Below the pieces are notes generated by a model. That model ran no database searches. It worked only from the letters and a program-made list of their open reading frames with translations, and was not told the origin of the DNA. A stretch of DNA of 64,000 nt from SIG480 sp045539475 (lineage in GTDB: Bacteria > Bacillota > Clostridia > Oscillospirales > JAAYXM01), in NCBI GenBank assembly GCA_045539475.1, contig JAZQFJ010000093.1, positions 8,117 to 72,116 of the forward strand. The letters run 5' to 3'. The stretch's first letter is position 1; every line of letters begins with the position of its first letter. Positions 55,439-64,000 of the stretch are shown here, in pieces. The translations under genes were made by a program, and so were the position numbers.

Positions 55439-58024
55439 TTAGTTAACAGAAGCGTGAAGTGCGCCATCCTTCAAATCAACGATAATCACGCTTTTCTCTG
55501 CCGGTGCTTCGGCAATTATCAGCCGTCCGACGAGCGTTTCAACCTTGCTCTGGATAAAGCGGCGGAGCGGACGTGCGCCGTATATCGGCTCAAAACCGTT
55601 TTCGATAATATAATCGCAGGCGGCATCCGTAACCTCAAGAGTGAGCTTTTGCGCATCAAGCCGCTTTTGCAAATCAGCAAACATAAGTTTAAGAATATTT
55701 GTGATGTCTGAGCGCGTAAGCGGGCGGTAGAATACAATTTCATCAAGACGGTTCAAAAACTCGGGACGGAACTGCATTTTCAGAAGGGAAGAAACGCGCT
55801 CTCGCGCATCCGCGGCAATATCTCCGTCAGCTGTAATTCCGTCAAGAATTATATCAGAGCCGAGGTTAGAGGTGAGGATGATAATTGTGTTTTTAAAATC
55901 AACCGTGCGCCCTTGCGAATCGGTGATGCGCCCGTCGTCAAGCACCTGAAGCAGAATGTTAAACACATCCGGATGTGCCTTTTCAATTTCATCAAAAAGT
56001 ACTACGGAGTATGGCTTTTTGCGCACAGCTTCTGTAAGCTGGCCGCCTTCTTCGTAACCGATATATCCGGGAGGCGCACCGACAAGGCGGGAGACAGAGT
56101 GCTTCTCCATATATTCGGACATATCTATGCGGATAAGGTTCTTTTCATCGTCAAAGAGAGCTTCGGAAAGCGCTTTTGCAAGCTCGGTTTTGCCGACACC
56201 GGTAGGACCGAGGAAAAGGAAAGAGCCGATTGGCTTTTTCGGATCGGCAATACCTGCGCGTGAGCGCAGAATAGCTTCGCTTACCACCGTTACCGCCTCA
56301 TCCTGACCTACAACGCGCTTGTGGAGAATATCGGAAAGAGCGAGGAGTTTTTCGCGCTCGCTCTCCAAAAGCTTTGACACGGGTATTCCTGTCCAGCGAC
56401 CGATAATTTTTGCTATCTCTTCGTCCGTGACCTTGTCGCGGAGGAGATTTCTCTGCCCTTCGGCAGCTTCGGCAGCCTTTTCTGCCTGTTCAATCTCGGC
56501 GCGGAGCTGTGGCAAGCGGCCGTATTTAAGCTCTGCCGCGCGGTTGAGGTCATATTTTTCCTCTGCACGCTCAATTTCGGTGTTAAGGTTTTCGAGCTCT
56601 GCACGGAGGGTTTTAAGCTTTTCGATAGAGCCTTTTTCGTTTTCCCACTTTGCGCGCATTTCGGCAAAGTCGCTTCGCATTTCGGAAAGCTCGCGCTGTA
56701 TTTCTTCAAGATGCTCGAGAGATGCCTCGTCCTTTTCGCGGAGAAGGGCAGCCTCTTCTATTTCATGCTGCATAATGCGGCGGGAGATATCGTCAAGCTC
56801 GGCAGGCATTGAATCAATTTCCGTGCGTATCATCGCGCACGCCTCGTCAACAAGGTCAATTGCCTTGTCGGGCAGGAAGCGGTCTGATATATAGCGTGAG
56901 GATAGAACTGCGGCGGAAATAAGCGCCTGATCCTGAATTTTAACGCCGTGGAAAATCTCATATCTCTCGCGGATTCCGCGAAGGATAGATATGGTATCCT
57001 CAACGGTCGGTTCATCTACAAGCACCGGCTGGAAACGGCGTTCGAGCGCGGCATCCTTTTCGATGTAAAGGCGGTATTCGTTGAGCGTTGTTGCACCGAT
57101 GCAGTGAAGCTCACCTCTTGCAAGAAGCGGCTTTAAAAGGTTTCCTGCATCCATTGCACCGTCGGTTTTGCCGGCGCCGACGATGGTGTGAAGTTCGTCT
57201 ATAAAGAGGATAATCTTGCCGTCGCTTGACTTTATTTCGTTAAGAACGGCTTTCAATCTTTCCTCAAATTCGCCGCGGAATTTTGCACCTGCGATAAGCG
57301 CGCCCATATCGAGCGAGAATATCGTGCGGTCGCGAAGGGAATCGGGAACATCTCCGCGCACAATGCGCGAGGCAAGGCCTTCGGCAATAGCTGTTTTGCC
57401 GACGCCCGGCTCGCCGATAAGAACGGGGTTGTTTTTTGTTTTGCGCGAGAGAATGCGTATAACATTTCTTATTTCCGTATCGCGCCCGATTACGGGGTCA
57501 AGCTTTTTGTCGCGTGCAAGCGCGGTTAAGTCCGTGCCGTATTTTTTCAGCGCATCATATGTGCTTTCGGGGTCATCGGATGTTACGCGCGCATTGCCGC
57601 GTACTTCGGCAAGCGCCTCTAAAAACTTATCCGTTGTGATGTTGTTTGAGCTGAAAAGTGATTTAAGGGAAGATGACGGTTTATCCAGAAGCCCGAGCAT
57701 AAGATGCTCAACGGAAATATATTCATCCCGAAGGCTCTCGGCACGTTTTTCTGCGGCATTAAGCGCGGCTTCTGCATCGCGCGAGACATATACATCCGAG
57801 CCGCCCGATACCTTTGCAAGCTTTTCTATAAGCAGGCGCACATCATCACGAAGTCCCGTTGCACCGAGCCTTTTTAAAAGCTCGGGAATGAGCCCGCCGT
57901 CCTGTGAAACAAGTGCGAAAAGCAGATGCTCCTGCTCTATCTGGGGGTTGCCGTATTCAAGGGCACAGCTTCGTGCGTCTTGTATTGCGTCAATTGACTT
58001 CTTGGTAAGTTTTTGCATATTCAT
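55439..58024 (-). CDS. clpB: ATP-dependent chaperone ClpB
   Basis: A hexameric AAA+ disaggregase of 861 residues. The N-terminal Clp repeat domain occupies about 1-145. NBD1 has Walker A GEPGVGKTAIAEGLA (about 202-216) and Walker B IILFIDELHTIVGAG. The middle coiled-coil propeller (about 410-520) distinguishes ClpB from ClpA/ClpC. NBD2 has GPTGVGKTELAKALSEALF (about 603-621) and FDEIEKAHPDVF. No ClpP-binding loop is expected. It works with DnaK on aggregated proteins. Its promoter lacks a visible CIRCE or CtsR element. Confidence 0.96.
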   Translation of the reverse strand: MNMQKLTKKSIDAIQDARSCALEYGNPQIEQEHLLFALVSQDGGLIPELLKRLGATGLRDDVRLLIEKLAKVSGGSDVYVSRDAEAALNAAEKRAESLRDEYISVEHLMLGLLDKPSSSLKSLFSSNNITTDKFLEALAEVRGNARVTSDDPESTYDALKKYGTDLTALARDKKLDPVIGRDTEIRNVIRILSRKTKNNPVLIGEPGVGKTAIAEGLASRIVRGDVPDSLRDRTIFSLDMGALIAGAKFRGEFEERLKAVLNEIKSSDGKIILFIDELHTIVGAGKTDGAMDAGNLLKPLLARGELHCIGATTLNEYRLYIEKDAALERRFQPVLVDEPTVEDTISILRGIRERYEIFHGVKIQDQALISAAVLSSRYISDRFLPDKAIDLVDEACAMIRTEIDSMPAELDDISRRIMQHEIEEAALLREKDEASLEHLEEIQRELSEMRSDFAEMRAKWENEKGSIEKLKTLRAELENLNTEIERAEEKYDLNRAAELKYGRLPQLRAEIEQAEKAAEAAEGQRNLLRDKVTDEEIAKIIGRWTGIPVSKLLESEREKLLALSDILHKRVVGQDEAVTVVSEAILRSRAGIADPKKPIGSFLFLGPTGVGKTELAKALSEALFDDEKNLIRIDMSEYMEKHSVSRLVGAPPGYIGYEEGGQLTEAVRKKPYSVVLFDEIEKAHPDVFNILLQVLDDGRITDSQGRTVDFKNTIIILTSNLGSDIILDGITADGDIAADARERVSSLLKMQFRPEFLNRLDEIVFYRPLTRSDITNILKLMFADLQKRLDAQKLTLEVTDAACDYIIENGFEPIYGARPLRRFIQSKVETLVGRLIIAEAPAEKSVIIVDLKDGALHASVN

Positions 58025-58088
58025 ATTAAGTACCTCCTTTGCCGGTGTGGTGAAAACAGATGTAAAAACTTCCTCTGTCTGTATTTTT

Positions 58089-58116
58089 AGTATACCACTT
58101 AAAAACGATTTATCAA
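58089..58116 (-). promoter_or_regulatory. Promoter of clpB
   Basis: Minus-strand TTGATA (58111-58116), 16-base spacer, TATACT (58089-58094). The leader of about 58 bases contains AGGAGGTACTT before the start. No CIRCE-type inverted repeat is seen. Confidence 0.6.
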
Positions 58117-58168
58117 GCGATTTTTGTAAAAATATTTGTTTGTTTTCGTAAAAAAATTATGAATAAAA

Positions 58169-58212
58169 AGAGAAAAAGAGCGGTTCGCGCATAAGAACCG
58201 CTCTTTTTCTCT
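58169..58212 (-). terminator. Strong terminator after tadA
   Basis: A perfect 18-base stem (58169-58186 with 58195-58212), loop GCGCATAA, A- and T-rich at its base. It ends the minus-strand tadA transcript; the bases 58213-58350 between it and tadA show no gene. Confidence 0.8.
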
Positions 58213-58350
58213 ATGTTTTGCAATAGGAGTGGGGAGGAGTAACAGAGAAAAGATTATTATCAAATTTATGTAAACGGTCTCTCGACCGATTACGTATATT
58301 ATTATAAGCTGATTTTGTTAACAAATAAATCCTTTTCTGTTACGGAGATG

Positions 58351-58848
58351 TTAAACTTCATTTAATTTCGCCTTTTTTCGCAGTTTATTGCGCTCGCGGA
58401 GCGAAAGAAAGAAGCGGGAAAGAAGCGATGCACACTCCTCTTCAAGCACGCCGCCGCAAAGAGTCGGTTTGTGGTTATACGGCAAATCAAACAGATTTAC
58501 CACCGAGCCGCAGGAACCGGCTTTGGGGTCATATGCGCCGAAGATGACGCGCTCTACTCTTGAATTGATGCACGCGCCGGCACACATAGGGCAAGGCTCA
58601 AGCGTGACATAAAGCTCACAGCCGACAAGGCGGAAGCTCTCGACATAGCGGCACGCTTCGTTGATTGCTATTATTTCGGCGTGGGTAAGCGGATTTCCGC
58701 TGCTCTCGCGAAGGTTATATCCGCGTCCGATAATCTCGCCGTCAAGAACTATTACGCATCCGACGGGCGCCTCTCCGAGCTCTGCTGCCTTTTCTGCAAG
58801 AGCTATCGCTTCACGCATATAAAACTCATCGTTTCTTACATTTTCCAC
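58351..58848 (-). CDS. tadA: tRNA-specific adenosine deaminase
   Basis: Zinc enzyme converting A34 to inosine in the tRNA-Arg(ACG) anticodon. The catalytic HAEIIAIN (His and Glu, about residues 57-64) and the zinc ligands in PCPMCAGACI (about 87-96) are present, as is the C-terminal helix. Length of 165 residues is typical. Start is a GTG at 58848 with AGAGGA upstream, 4 bases after the preceding gene. Other cytidine/guanine deaminases share the motif, but length and PCPMCAG context favour TadA. Confidence 0.9.
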   Translation of the reverse strand: MENVRNDEFYMREAIALAEKAAELGEAPVGCVIVLDGEIIGRGYNLRESSGNPLTHAEIIAINEACRYVESFRLVGCELYVTLEPCPMCAGACINSRVERVIFGAYDPKAGSCGSVVNLFDLPYNHKPTLCGGVLEEECASLLSRFFLSLRERNKLRKKAKLNEV

Positions 58849-58852
58849 GGCA

Positions 58853-60211
58853 TCAGTTCCTCTGGCTGTGGATGGGTGCGGGAATGCGTCCTCCGCGTGA
58901 GATAAATTTCTTCGGCGAACAGGTGCTTATCGGCATAACAGGTGCCTCCCCGAGAAGCCCGCCGTAATTAACAAAATCGCCGACACCCTTGCCGTAGGCG
59001 GGGATAACGCGGACAGCGGTTGTTTTGTTATTTACAACACCGATTGAGATTTCGTCTGCGATAATTGCGGAGATAACCTCCGGCGGAGTATCGCCCGGTA
59101 TTGCTATCATATCAAGACCGACTGAGCAAACAGCGGTCATTGCCTCTAACTTATCAAAAGAAAGATATCCCTTAGAAGCGGCTTCTATCATTCCCGCATC
59201 CTCGGATACCGGAATGAACGCACCGGAAAGACCGCCGACGTGAGGAGACGCCATAACGCCGCCTTTTTTTACTGCATCATTGAGAAGGGCAAGCGCTGCA
59301 GTTGTGCCGTGGCTTCCAACGGAAGAAAGCCCCATTTCCTCTAAGATATGAGCGACGGAGTCGCCGATTGCAGGGGTAGGTGCAAGAGAAAGGTCAACAA
59401 TACCGAAGGGAATACCAAGGCGCTCTGCCGCAGTTTTTGCGACAAGCTGACCTGCGCGCGTAATCTTAAACGCCGTGCGCTTTACCACCTCTGCAAGGTC
59501 GGTGAGATTAACATCCCCTGCGCGCTTTATTGCCTTGTGAACAACGCCCGGACCTGAAACACCGACGTTTATAACGGCTTCGCCTTCGCCAACGCCGTGG
59601 AAGGCGCCTGCCATAAAGGGATTATCTTCGGTTGCATTTGCAAATGCAACGAACTTCGCGCACGCAACGCTCTCGCGCTCCCTCGTCAGATACGCCATAC
59701 GGCAGACAAGCTCGCCGAGGGTTTTCACGGCATCCATATTGATGCCGGCGCGGGTGGTTGCAACGTTTACGAATGAGCAAACGCGCTCGGTTTCCGAAAG
59801 TGCTTCGGGAAGAGTTTCGATAAGGTTTTTGTCGCCGCGCGTCATGCCCTTGTGGACGAGAGCGCCGTAGCCACCGATAAAGTTTATGCCAAGTGTCTCT
59901 GCCGCGCGGTCGAGCGCACGCGCAAGCACGGGAACATCGGAGGATTCACACGCATCCGCAAGAAGAGAAACGGGCGTTACGGAGACGCGCTTGTTGACGA
60001 TTGGAATGCCGTATTCACAGGCAATTCCGTCTGCGGTCTGGACAAGCTTTTCCGCAGTTTTAGTAACCTTGTCATAAACGCGGTCGGCAACGCGCTCTAT
60101 ATCGCTTCCGCAACAGTCGCGCAGAGATATACCCATCGTGACGGTGCGTATGTCCAGGTGCTCCTCTTCTATCATTTTTATAGTTTCAAGAATGTCAAAA
60201 GAATTAATCAT
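58853..60211 (-). CDS. PFL family protein, UPF0210
   Basis: A 452-residue protein of the UPF0210 (DUF711) family, whose members fold like pyruvate formate-lyase but lack known activity. It shows FDILETIKMIEEEHLDIRTVT, FIGGYGALVHKGMTRGD, CSFVNVATTRAGINMDAV and GSHGTTAALALLNDAVKKGG as in other members. The gene beside it encodes a small ACT protein (UPF0237); this pair is conserved in many Firmicutes. Function not established. Confidence 0.9.
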   Translation of the reverse strand: MINSFDILETIKMIEEEHLDIRTVTMGISLRDCCGSDIERVADRVYDKVTKTAEKLVQTADGIACEYGIPIVNKRVSVTPVSLLADACESSDVPVLARALDRAAETLGINFIGGYGALVHKGMTRGDKNLIETLPEALSETERVCSFVNVATTRAGINMDAVKTLGELVCRMAYLTRERESVACAKFVAFANATEDNPFMAGAFHGVGEGEAVINVGVSGPGVVHKAIKRAGDVNLTDLAEVVKRTAFKITRAGQLVAKTAAERLGIPFGIVDLSLAPTPAIGDSVAHILEEMGLSSVGSHGTTAALALLNDAVKKGGVMASPHVGGLSGAFIPVSEDAGMIEAASKGYLSFDKLEAMTAVCSVGLDMIAIPGDTPPEVISAIIADEISIGVVNNKTTAVRVIPAYGKGVGDFVNYGGLLGEAPVMPISTCSPKKFISRGGRIPAPIHSQRN

Positions 60212-60228
60212 GAATTTTCAACCTCAAC

Positions 60229-60498
60229 TTAAATTCTGTGCATTGTGTTGAAGATATCCTCGTGCATTGCGAGGATTTTGAGACCCATATTGTCACCGAG
60301 ACCAGAAAGCTCGGCGGAGAGGGCAGAAAAGTCAACGGTGCTTGAGGAGATATCCACAAGCATAACCATAACGAACATATCCGACAGAACGCTCTGGTTA
60401 ATGTCGAGAATGTTTATTTTCTTTTCGCTTAAAACATTGGAGACCGCGGCAATGATGCCGGTTGTGTCTTTACCTATAACTGTTACAACAGCGCGCAT
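60229..60498 (-). CDS. ACT domain protein, UPF0237
   Basis: An 89-residue single ACT domain: RAVVTVIGKDTTGIIAAVSN, then ILDINQSVLSDMFVMVMLVD. ACT domains bind amino acids and other small ligands to regulate partners. Typical members of UPF0237 have this size. It precedes the UPF0210 gene by 17 bases and the two products probably work together. Confidence 0.9.
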   Translation of the reverse strand: MRAVVTVIGKDTTGIIAAVSNVLSEKKINILDINQSVLSDMFVMVMLVDISSSTVDFSALSAELSGLGDNMGLKILAMHEDIFNTMHRI

Positions 60499-60513
60499 AA
60501 TTATTTTCCTTTC

Positions 60514-61698
60514 TTATTCTTTTCTTACGTAGCCATTCAAGGGGCGGATAAGGTGCTCTGATGATTCCAAAGCGTCTAATACTTCGCCGATAATACGGTT
60601 TGATATCAAGAATCCCTCGGGGGTAAGCGACCACTTGTGTCCGTCAAACTCTGCATGGCCTGTTTTGTGGTATTTAAGCAACACCTTTTCAATCTCGTCA
60701 AAGTATGTGAGATACCTTTTCTCCAGAACATCTCCTGAGATGCCGTCACATGTTCGAAGTCCCAGCATAAGGTATTCTCCGCAACAGGCGGAGTCATTGA
60801 CGGTTTCGATTTTGTCTATAACCTCGTCGCGGTTTGCAATTGCGTCGATATACAGCGCCGTATCACGGATGTATGAAAAGCGCTTTTTCCCGACAAGCGA
60901 ATGTGCAGACGGACCGAAGCCCCAATATTCTCCGAGCGTCCAGTATTTCATATTGTGGCGGCTGAGATATCCCTCTTTTGCAAAGTTTGATATTTCATAT
61001 TGCTCATACCCTTCGTCACGGAGCCGTGTCACTGCGGCAAGGTACATATCTGCCTGCTCGTCGTCTGACGGGAGAAAAAGAGCTTCCGGGCGCTCTGCCA
61101 GCGGTGTTCCCTCCTCTATTTTCAGGCTGTAGCAGGAGATATGCTCGGGGGAAAGCGCGATTGCCGCGTCAAGGGAGTCGAGAAAGCTTTCCGCCGTCTG
61201 CGAGGGAAGTCCGTACATAAGGTCGAGCGACAAGTTGGAAAATTTCGCACGGCGCGCTATCTCCACTGCCGATTTAACATCGTCAAACGTGTGGGTGCGT
61301 CCAAGTACCCGAAGCTCTGCGCGGTCGGCAGACTGCATTCCGAAGGAGAGACGGTTAAAGCCTGCGCGACGGAGCCGTTTAAGCATCGGATAGGTAATGG
61401 AATTCGGGTTTGCCTCACACGTTACCTCGCATTTTTCCGAGACGCGGAACGAACGGAGAATTGCGCCGAGGATTTTTATAAGATTTTTTTCGCCGATTGC
61501 AGTGGGCGTTCCGCCGCCGAAGTATATTGTGTCGACCTCATAATCTGAGGAGCGCAGATGCGCTTCTGTTATATGACTTATAACCGCATCGGTATATTCT
61601 TTATATTCATTTTTGTTTCCGCATTTTGAGTAAAAATCGCAGTAAGCGCATTTCGACAGACAAAACGGGATGTGGATATATATGCCGAGCGGTGTCAT
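60514..61698 (-). CDS. hemW: Heme chaperone HemW (radical SAM)
   Basis: A 394-residue radical SAM protein related to coproporphyrinogen dehydrogenase but acting as a heme chaperone. GIYIHIPFCLSKCAYCDFYS carries the CX3CX2C cluster (about residues 14-21) with the HemW-type Phe after Asp. FGGGTPTAI, NRLSFGMQSADRAELRVLGR and LSLDLMYGLPSQT are the family blocks, and the C-terminal HemW domain is present. The ATG at 61698 has GAGGAGA upstream; an open frame goes back 53 codons into lepA and is not used. Confidence 0.9.
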   Translation of the reverse strand: MTPLGIYIHIPFCLSKCAYCDFYSKCGNKNEYKEYTDAVISHITEAHLRSSDYEVDTIYFGGGTPTAIGEKNLIKILGAILRSFRVSEKCEVTCEANPNSITYPMLKRLRRAGFNRLSFGMQSADRAELRVLGRTHTFDDVKSAVEIARRAKFSNLSLDLMYGLPSQTAESFLDSLDAAIALSPEHISCYSLKIEEGTPLAERPEALFLPSDDEQADMYLAAVTRLRDEGYEQYEISNFAKEGYLSRHNMKYWTLGEYWGFGPSAHSLVGKKRFSYIRDTALYIDAIANRDEVIDKIETVNDSACCGEYLMLGLRTCDGISGDVLEKRYLTYFDEIEKVLLKYHKTGHAEFDGHKWSLTPEGFLISNRIIGEVLDALESSEHLIRPLNGYVRKE

Positions 61699-61714
61699 AA
61701 GGCTTTCTCCTCTT

Positions 61715-63520
61715 CTATTCATCAAGCTTGAGCACTGCCATGAAAGCGTCCTGTGGAACCTCAACAGAGCCGAGATTACGCATACGCTTTTTACCTTCCT
61801 TCTGCTTTTCAAGCAGCTTTTTCTTACGCGTGATGTCACCGCCGTAGCACTTTGCAAGAACGTCCTTACGCAGTGCTTTTACGGTTTCACGCGCAATAAT
61901 TTTGCTTCCGATTGTAGCCTGAATCGGAATTTCAAAGAGCTGGCGCGGGATATGCTCTTTAAGCTTTTCGGCAAGGCGGCGTGCGCGCGCATATGCTTTT
62001 TCAGAGTGAACGATAAAGGAAAGCGCGTCAACCGGATCGCCGTTTAAGAGAATATCAAGCTTTACAAGCTCGCTCTTGCGATATCCCGAAAGCTCATAGT
62101 CAAGAGATGCGTATCCGCGGGTTTTGGATTTAAGCGCATCGAAAAAGTCGTAAATAATTTCATTCAGCGGGAGATCATAGTGAATTTCAACGCGTGTCTG
62201 GTCAAGATATTTTGTATCCTTATATTCGCCGCGGCGCTCTTGGCAGAGCTCCATTATATTTCCGATATATTCGGTTGGAGAGATGATATTTGCTGAAACA
62301 AACGGCTCCTCTGCCCATTCAATTTCTGAGGGATTCGGATAATTGAGAGGATTTGTAATCATAAGAATTTCGCCGTCTGTCTTTTTTACCTTATATATAA
62401 CGCTTGGTGCGGTTGTGATAAGGTCAAGGTTATATTCGCGCTCAAGCCTTTCCTGAATGACCTCCATATGAAGAAGCCCCAAAAATCCGCAGCGGAAACC
62501 GAAACCGAGAGCTGCAGAGGATTCCGGCTCATAGGTCAGGGAAGCATCATTGAGCTTTAATTTATCAAGCGCATCACGAAGATCGGGATATTTTGCTCCG
62601 TCTGCGGGATACACACCGGAGAAAACCATCGGTCGCACGGTGCGGTAGCCCGGAAGCGGCTCGTCTGCGGGATTTTCCACACCGGTTACGGTATCGCCGA
62701 CCTGCGTATCGGTAACGTTTTTAATGCTTGCCGTGAAAAAGCCTACCTCGCCGACAGAAAGGCAGTTCGTCTTTTTTTCGCCGCGCGGAAGCATATAGCC
62801 GGTTTCGACAACTTCAAATTCCGCACCCGATGCCATAAGCTTTATCTTCATGCCGGGGCGAAGCTCGCCTTCCATAACGCGGAGATAGACGATAACGCCG
62901 CGGTATGAATCATAACGGCTGTCAAAGATAATTGCACGGAGAGGCGCGTTTTCATCGCCCTTCGGTGCGGGGATATTTTTAACGGCATATTCGAGAACCT
63001 CGCCGATATTTAACCCCATCTTTGCGCTTATTGCAGGCGCATCCTCGGCAGGAATGCCGATGATATCCTCAATTTCACCCTTTACGCGCTCAGGGTCTGC
63101 AGAGGGCAGGTCTATTTTGTTGATGACGGGAAGAACCTCAAGGTCATGCTCTATTGCAAGGTAAGTGTTTGCAAGCGTCTGTGCCTCGATTCCCTGAGAG
63201 GCATCAACAACGAGCAGTGCGCCCTCGCATGCTGCGAGAGAACGGGACACTTCGTAGTTGAAGTCAACATGTCCGGGAGTGTCGATAAGATTCAAGACAT
63301 ATTCCTCGCCGTCTTCGGCGATATAGTCCATCCGCACGGCACGCGCTTTTATCGTGATGCCGCGCTCGCGCTCAAGCTCCATATCGTCAAGGAGCTGGTT
63401 TTCCATTTCGCGCTCGGTAACTGCCTTGCAATGCTCGAGCAGTCTGTCTGCAAGCGTGCTCTTGCCGTGGTCGATATGAGCGATAATACAAAAGTTTCTG
63501 ATATTGTCCTTTTTTGCCAC
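61715..63520 (-). CDS. lepA: Elongation factor 4 (LepA)
   Basis: Ribosome-associated GTPase that back-translocates or aids initiation under stress. The G domain has AHIDHGKSTLADRLLE (P loop, about residues 13-28), RGITIKARAV and DTPGHVDF, with NKIDLPSAD. EF-G-like domains II, III and V follow, then the LepA-specific C-terminal domain ending in GGDITRKKKLLEKQKEGKKRM. The full length of 601 residues is normal. hemW follows 16 bases later, the conserved lepA-hemW order of Firmicutes. Confidence 0.97.
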   Translation of the reverse strand: MAKKDNIRNFCIIAHIDHGKSTLADRLLEHCKAVTEREMENQLLDDMELERERGITIKARAVRMDYIAEDGEEYVLNLIDTPGHVDFNYEVSRSLAACEGALLVVDASQGIEAQTLANTYLAIEHDLEVLPVINKIDLPSADPERVKGEIEDIIGIPAEDAPAISAKMGLNIGEVLEYAVKNIPAPKGDENAPLRAIIFDSRYDSYRGVIVYLRVMEGELRPGMKIKLMASGAEFEVVETGYMLPRGEKKTNCLSVGEVGFFTASIKNVTDTQVGDTVTGVENPADEPLPGYRTVRPMVFSGVYPADGAKYPDLRDALDKLKLNDASLTYEPESSAALGFGFRCGFLGLLHMEVIQERLEREYNLDLITTAPSVIYKVKKTDGEILMITNPLNYPNPSEIEWAEEPFVSANIISPTEYIGNIMELCQERRGEYKDTKYLDQTRVEIHYDLPLNEIIYDFFDALKSKTRGYASLDYELSGYRKSELVKLDILLNGDPVDALSFIVHSEKAYARARRLAEKLKEHIPRQLFEIPIQATIGSKIIARETVKALRKDVLAKCYGGDITRKKKLLEKQKEGKKRMRNLGSVEVPQDAFMAVLKLDE

Positions 63521-63541
63521 AGTAAGATTTCCTCGGCTTTC

Positions 63542-64000
63542 TTATTCGATTGTGATTGACTTGATAACAACCGGTGTTGTCGGCTTGTCGGAATAATCGG
63601 TTTCGACGGAGGCGATTTCATCCACAACTTCAATACCTTCAACAACACGGCCGAATGCAGCATACTGTCCGTCAAGATGCGGAGCATCCTTGTGCATGAT
63701 GAAGAACTGGCTTCCTGCAGAGTTAGGCATCATAGAGCGAGCCATGGAGATAACGCCGCGCGTGTGACGGATGGGATTATCAATGCCGTTTGACTTAAAC
63801 TCACCTTTGATGGTGTGACCGGGGCCGCCGGTACCCGTTCCGAGCGGGCAGCCGCCCTGAATCATAAAGCCCGGGATAATTCTGTGGAAGGTGAGTCCGT
63901 CGTAAAAGCCGTCGCGGACGAGCTTTTCGAAGTTTTCCACCGTAATCGGAGCAGCCGAAGCGTCAAGCTCAAGCTTAATCTTTTTTCCGTTTTCCATTTC
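63542..64000 (-). CDS. Peptidyl-prolyl cis-trans isomerase, cyclophilin type (partial at edge)
   Basis: A cyclophilin of at least 152 residues. It shows ITVENFEKLVRDGFYDGLTFHRIIPGFMIQGG with the catalytic Arg, GAGSPGHT-like loops, and FFIMHKDAPHLDGQYAAFGRVVEG. No signal peptide is visible in the part present. An in-frame ATG lies at 63997, but family members usually begin a few residues earlier with a VxIEMENG strand, so the true start is probably just beyond base 64000. It lies upstream of lepA by 22 bases and may be co-transcribed. Confidence 0.9.
   Translation of the reverse strand, partial: EMENGKKIKLELDASAAPITVENFEKLVRDGFYDGLTFHRIIPGFMIQGGCPLGTGTGGPGHTIKGEFKSNGIDNPIRHTRGVISMARSMMPNSAGSQFFIMHKDAPHLDGQYAAFGRVVEGIEVVDEIASVETDYSDKPTTPVVIKSITIE

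Noticed and set aside
57216..58151. 311-codon plus-strand open frame inside clpB
   Set aside because: It is the complement of clpB; the Ser/Arg-rich translation is a by-product of GC-rich third positions.
58025..58350. CIRCE or CtsR element upstream of clpB
   Set aside because: Neither the 9-9-9 CIRCE dyad nor a CtsR heptad repeat can be found in this spacer.
61699..61857. N-terminal extension of HemW
   Set aside because: The open frame extends 53 codons into lepA, but the family start MTPLGIYIHIPFC with GAGGAGA upstream fixes the beginning at 61698.

Overview
The window is chromosomal DNA from a Clostridia-type Firmicute (Bacillota), most likely an uncultured gut member of the Eubacteriales/Oscillospirales. 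The evidence is the gene set (YlbJ-type sporulation membrane protein, MutS2, RecO, Era, CoaD-RsmD-UvrC block, DegV, UPF0210/ACT pair, Crh-like HPr), strong purine-rich Shine-Dalgarno sites, TTGACA-N17-TATAAT-like promoters, moderate GC content and an S-layer protein with SLH domains. No ribosomal RNA or CRISPR array is present; there are two tRNA genes.

Layout. 1-1,490: edge of an M20 peptidase and a GNAT-type acyltransferase. 1,510-8,510: a tightly coupled minus-strand operon (TIM-barrel protein, two SIS proteins, PfkB kinase, alpha/beta hydrolase, an unrecognised protein, Gfo/Idh dehydrogenase), divergent from an AraC regulator; it looks like an uncharacterised sugar or amino-sugar conversion pathway without its own transporter. 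8,570-22,510: housekeeping genes, mostly on the minus strand (RluB, RsmE, LysR, CoaD, RsmD, UvrC, HPr, MutS2, RecO, Era, a P-type-ATPase-like pseudoenzyme, RlmB). 22,620-24,700: YlbJ, a small Cys-rich protein, then a decayed area with palindromes and a truncated MFS gene. 24,830-27,470: DegV/MarR pair with a clear double operator, tRNA-Thr and tRNA-Tyr, a duplicated tRNA-Tyr 3' end (att scar), a hairpin array, a predicted structured RNA and a DUF6809-like gene.

27,480-35,380: a polar amino-acid ABC transporter, a galactose-type MglBAC transporter followed by an unannotated 36-residue membrane peptide, a lipoprotein whose ribosome site is folded into a hairpin, and an AraC regulator. 35,380-42,520: GNAT acetyltransferase, AroE-AroK fusion, SGNH esterase, a second alpha/beta hydrolase, a nitrilase-GDPD fusion divergent from LysR, and an XRE regulator. 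42,560-47,000: PotABCD polyamine importer with its XRE-cupin regulator, whose 3' end is tandemly duplicated. 47,380-53,760: cell-surface cluster (CapD-like dehydratase, Wzz-like protein, BY-kinase, PHP phosphatase, SLH protein). 53,800-55,220: a small accessory island with a predicted type I toxin-antitoxin pair, two tiny XRE regulators and a SLOG protein. 55,440-64,000: ClpB, TadA, UPF0210, ACT protein, HemW, LepA and a cyclophilin at the edge.

The most interesting items are the HPr with Arg at position 15 but intact Ser46, the P-type ATPase relative lacking the DKTGT motif, the convergent toxin/antisense-RNA locus, the AraC-controlled double-SIS operon, the nitrilase-GDPD fusion and several structured or palindromic intergenic elements. 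All function calls were made by reading the sequence; no database search or folding program was run.
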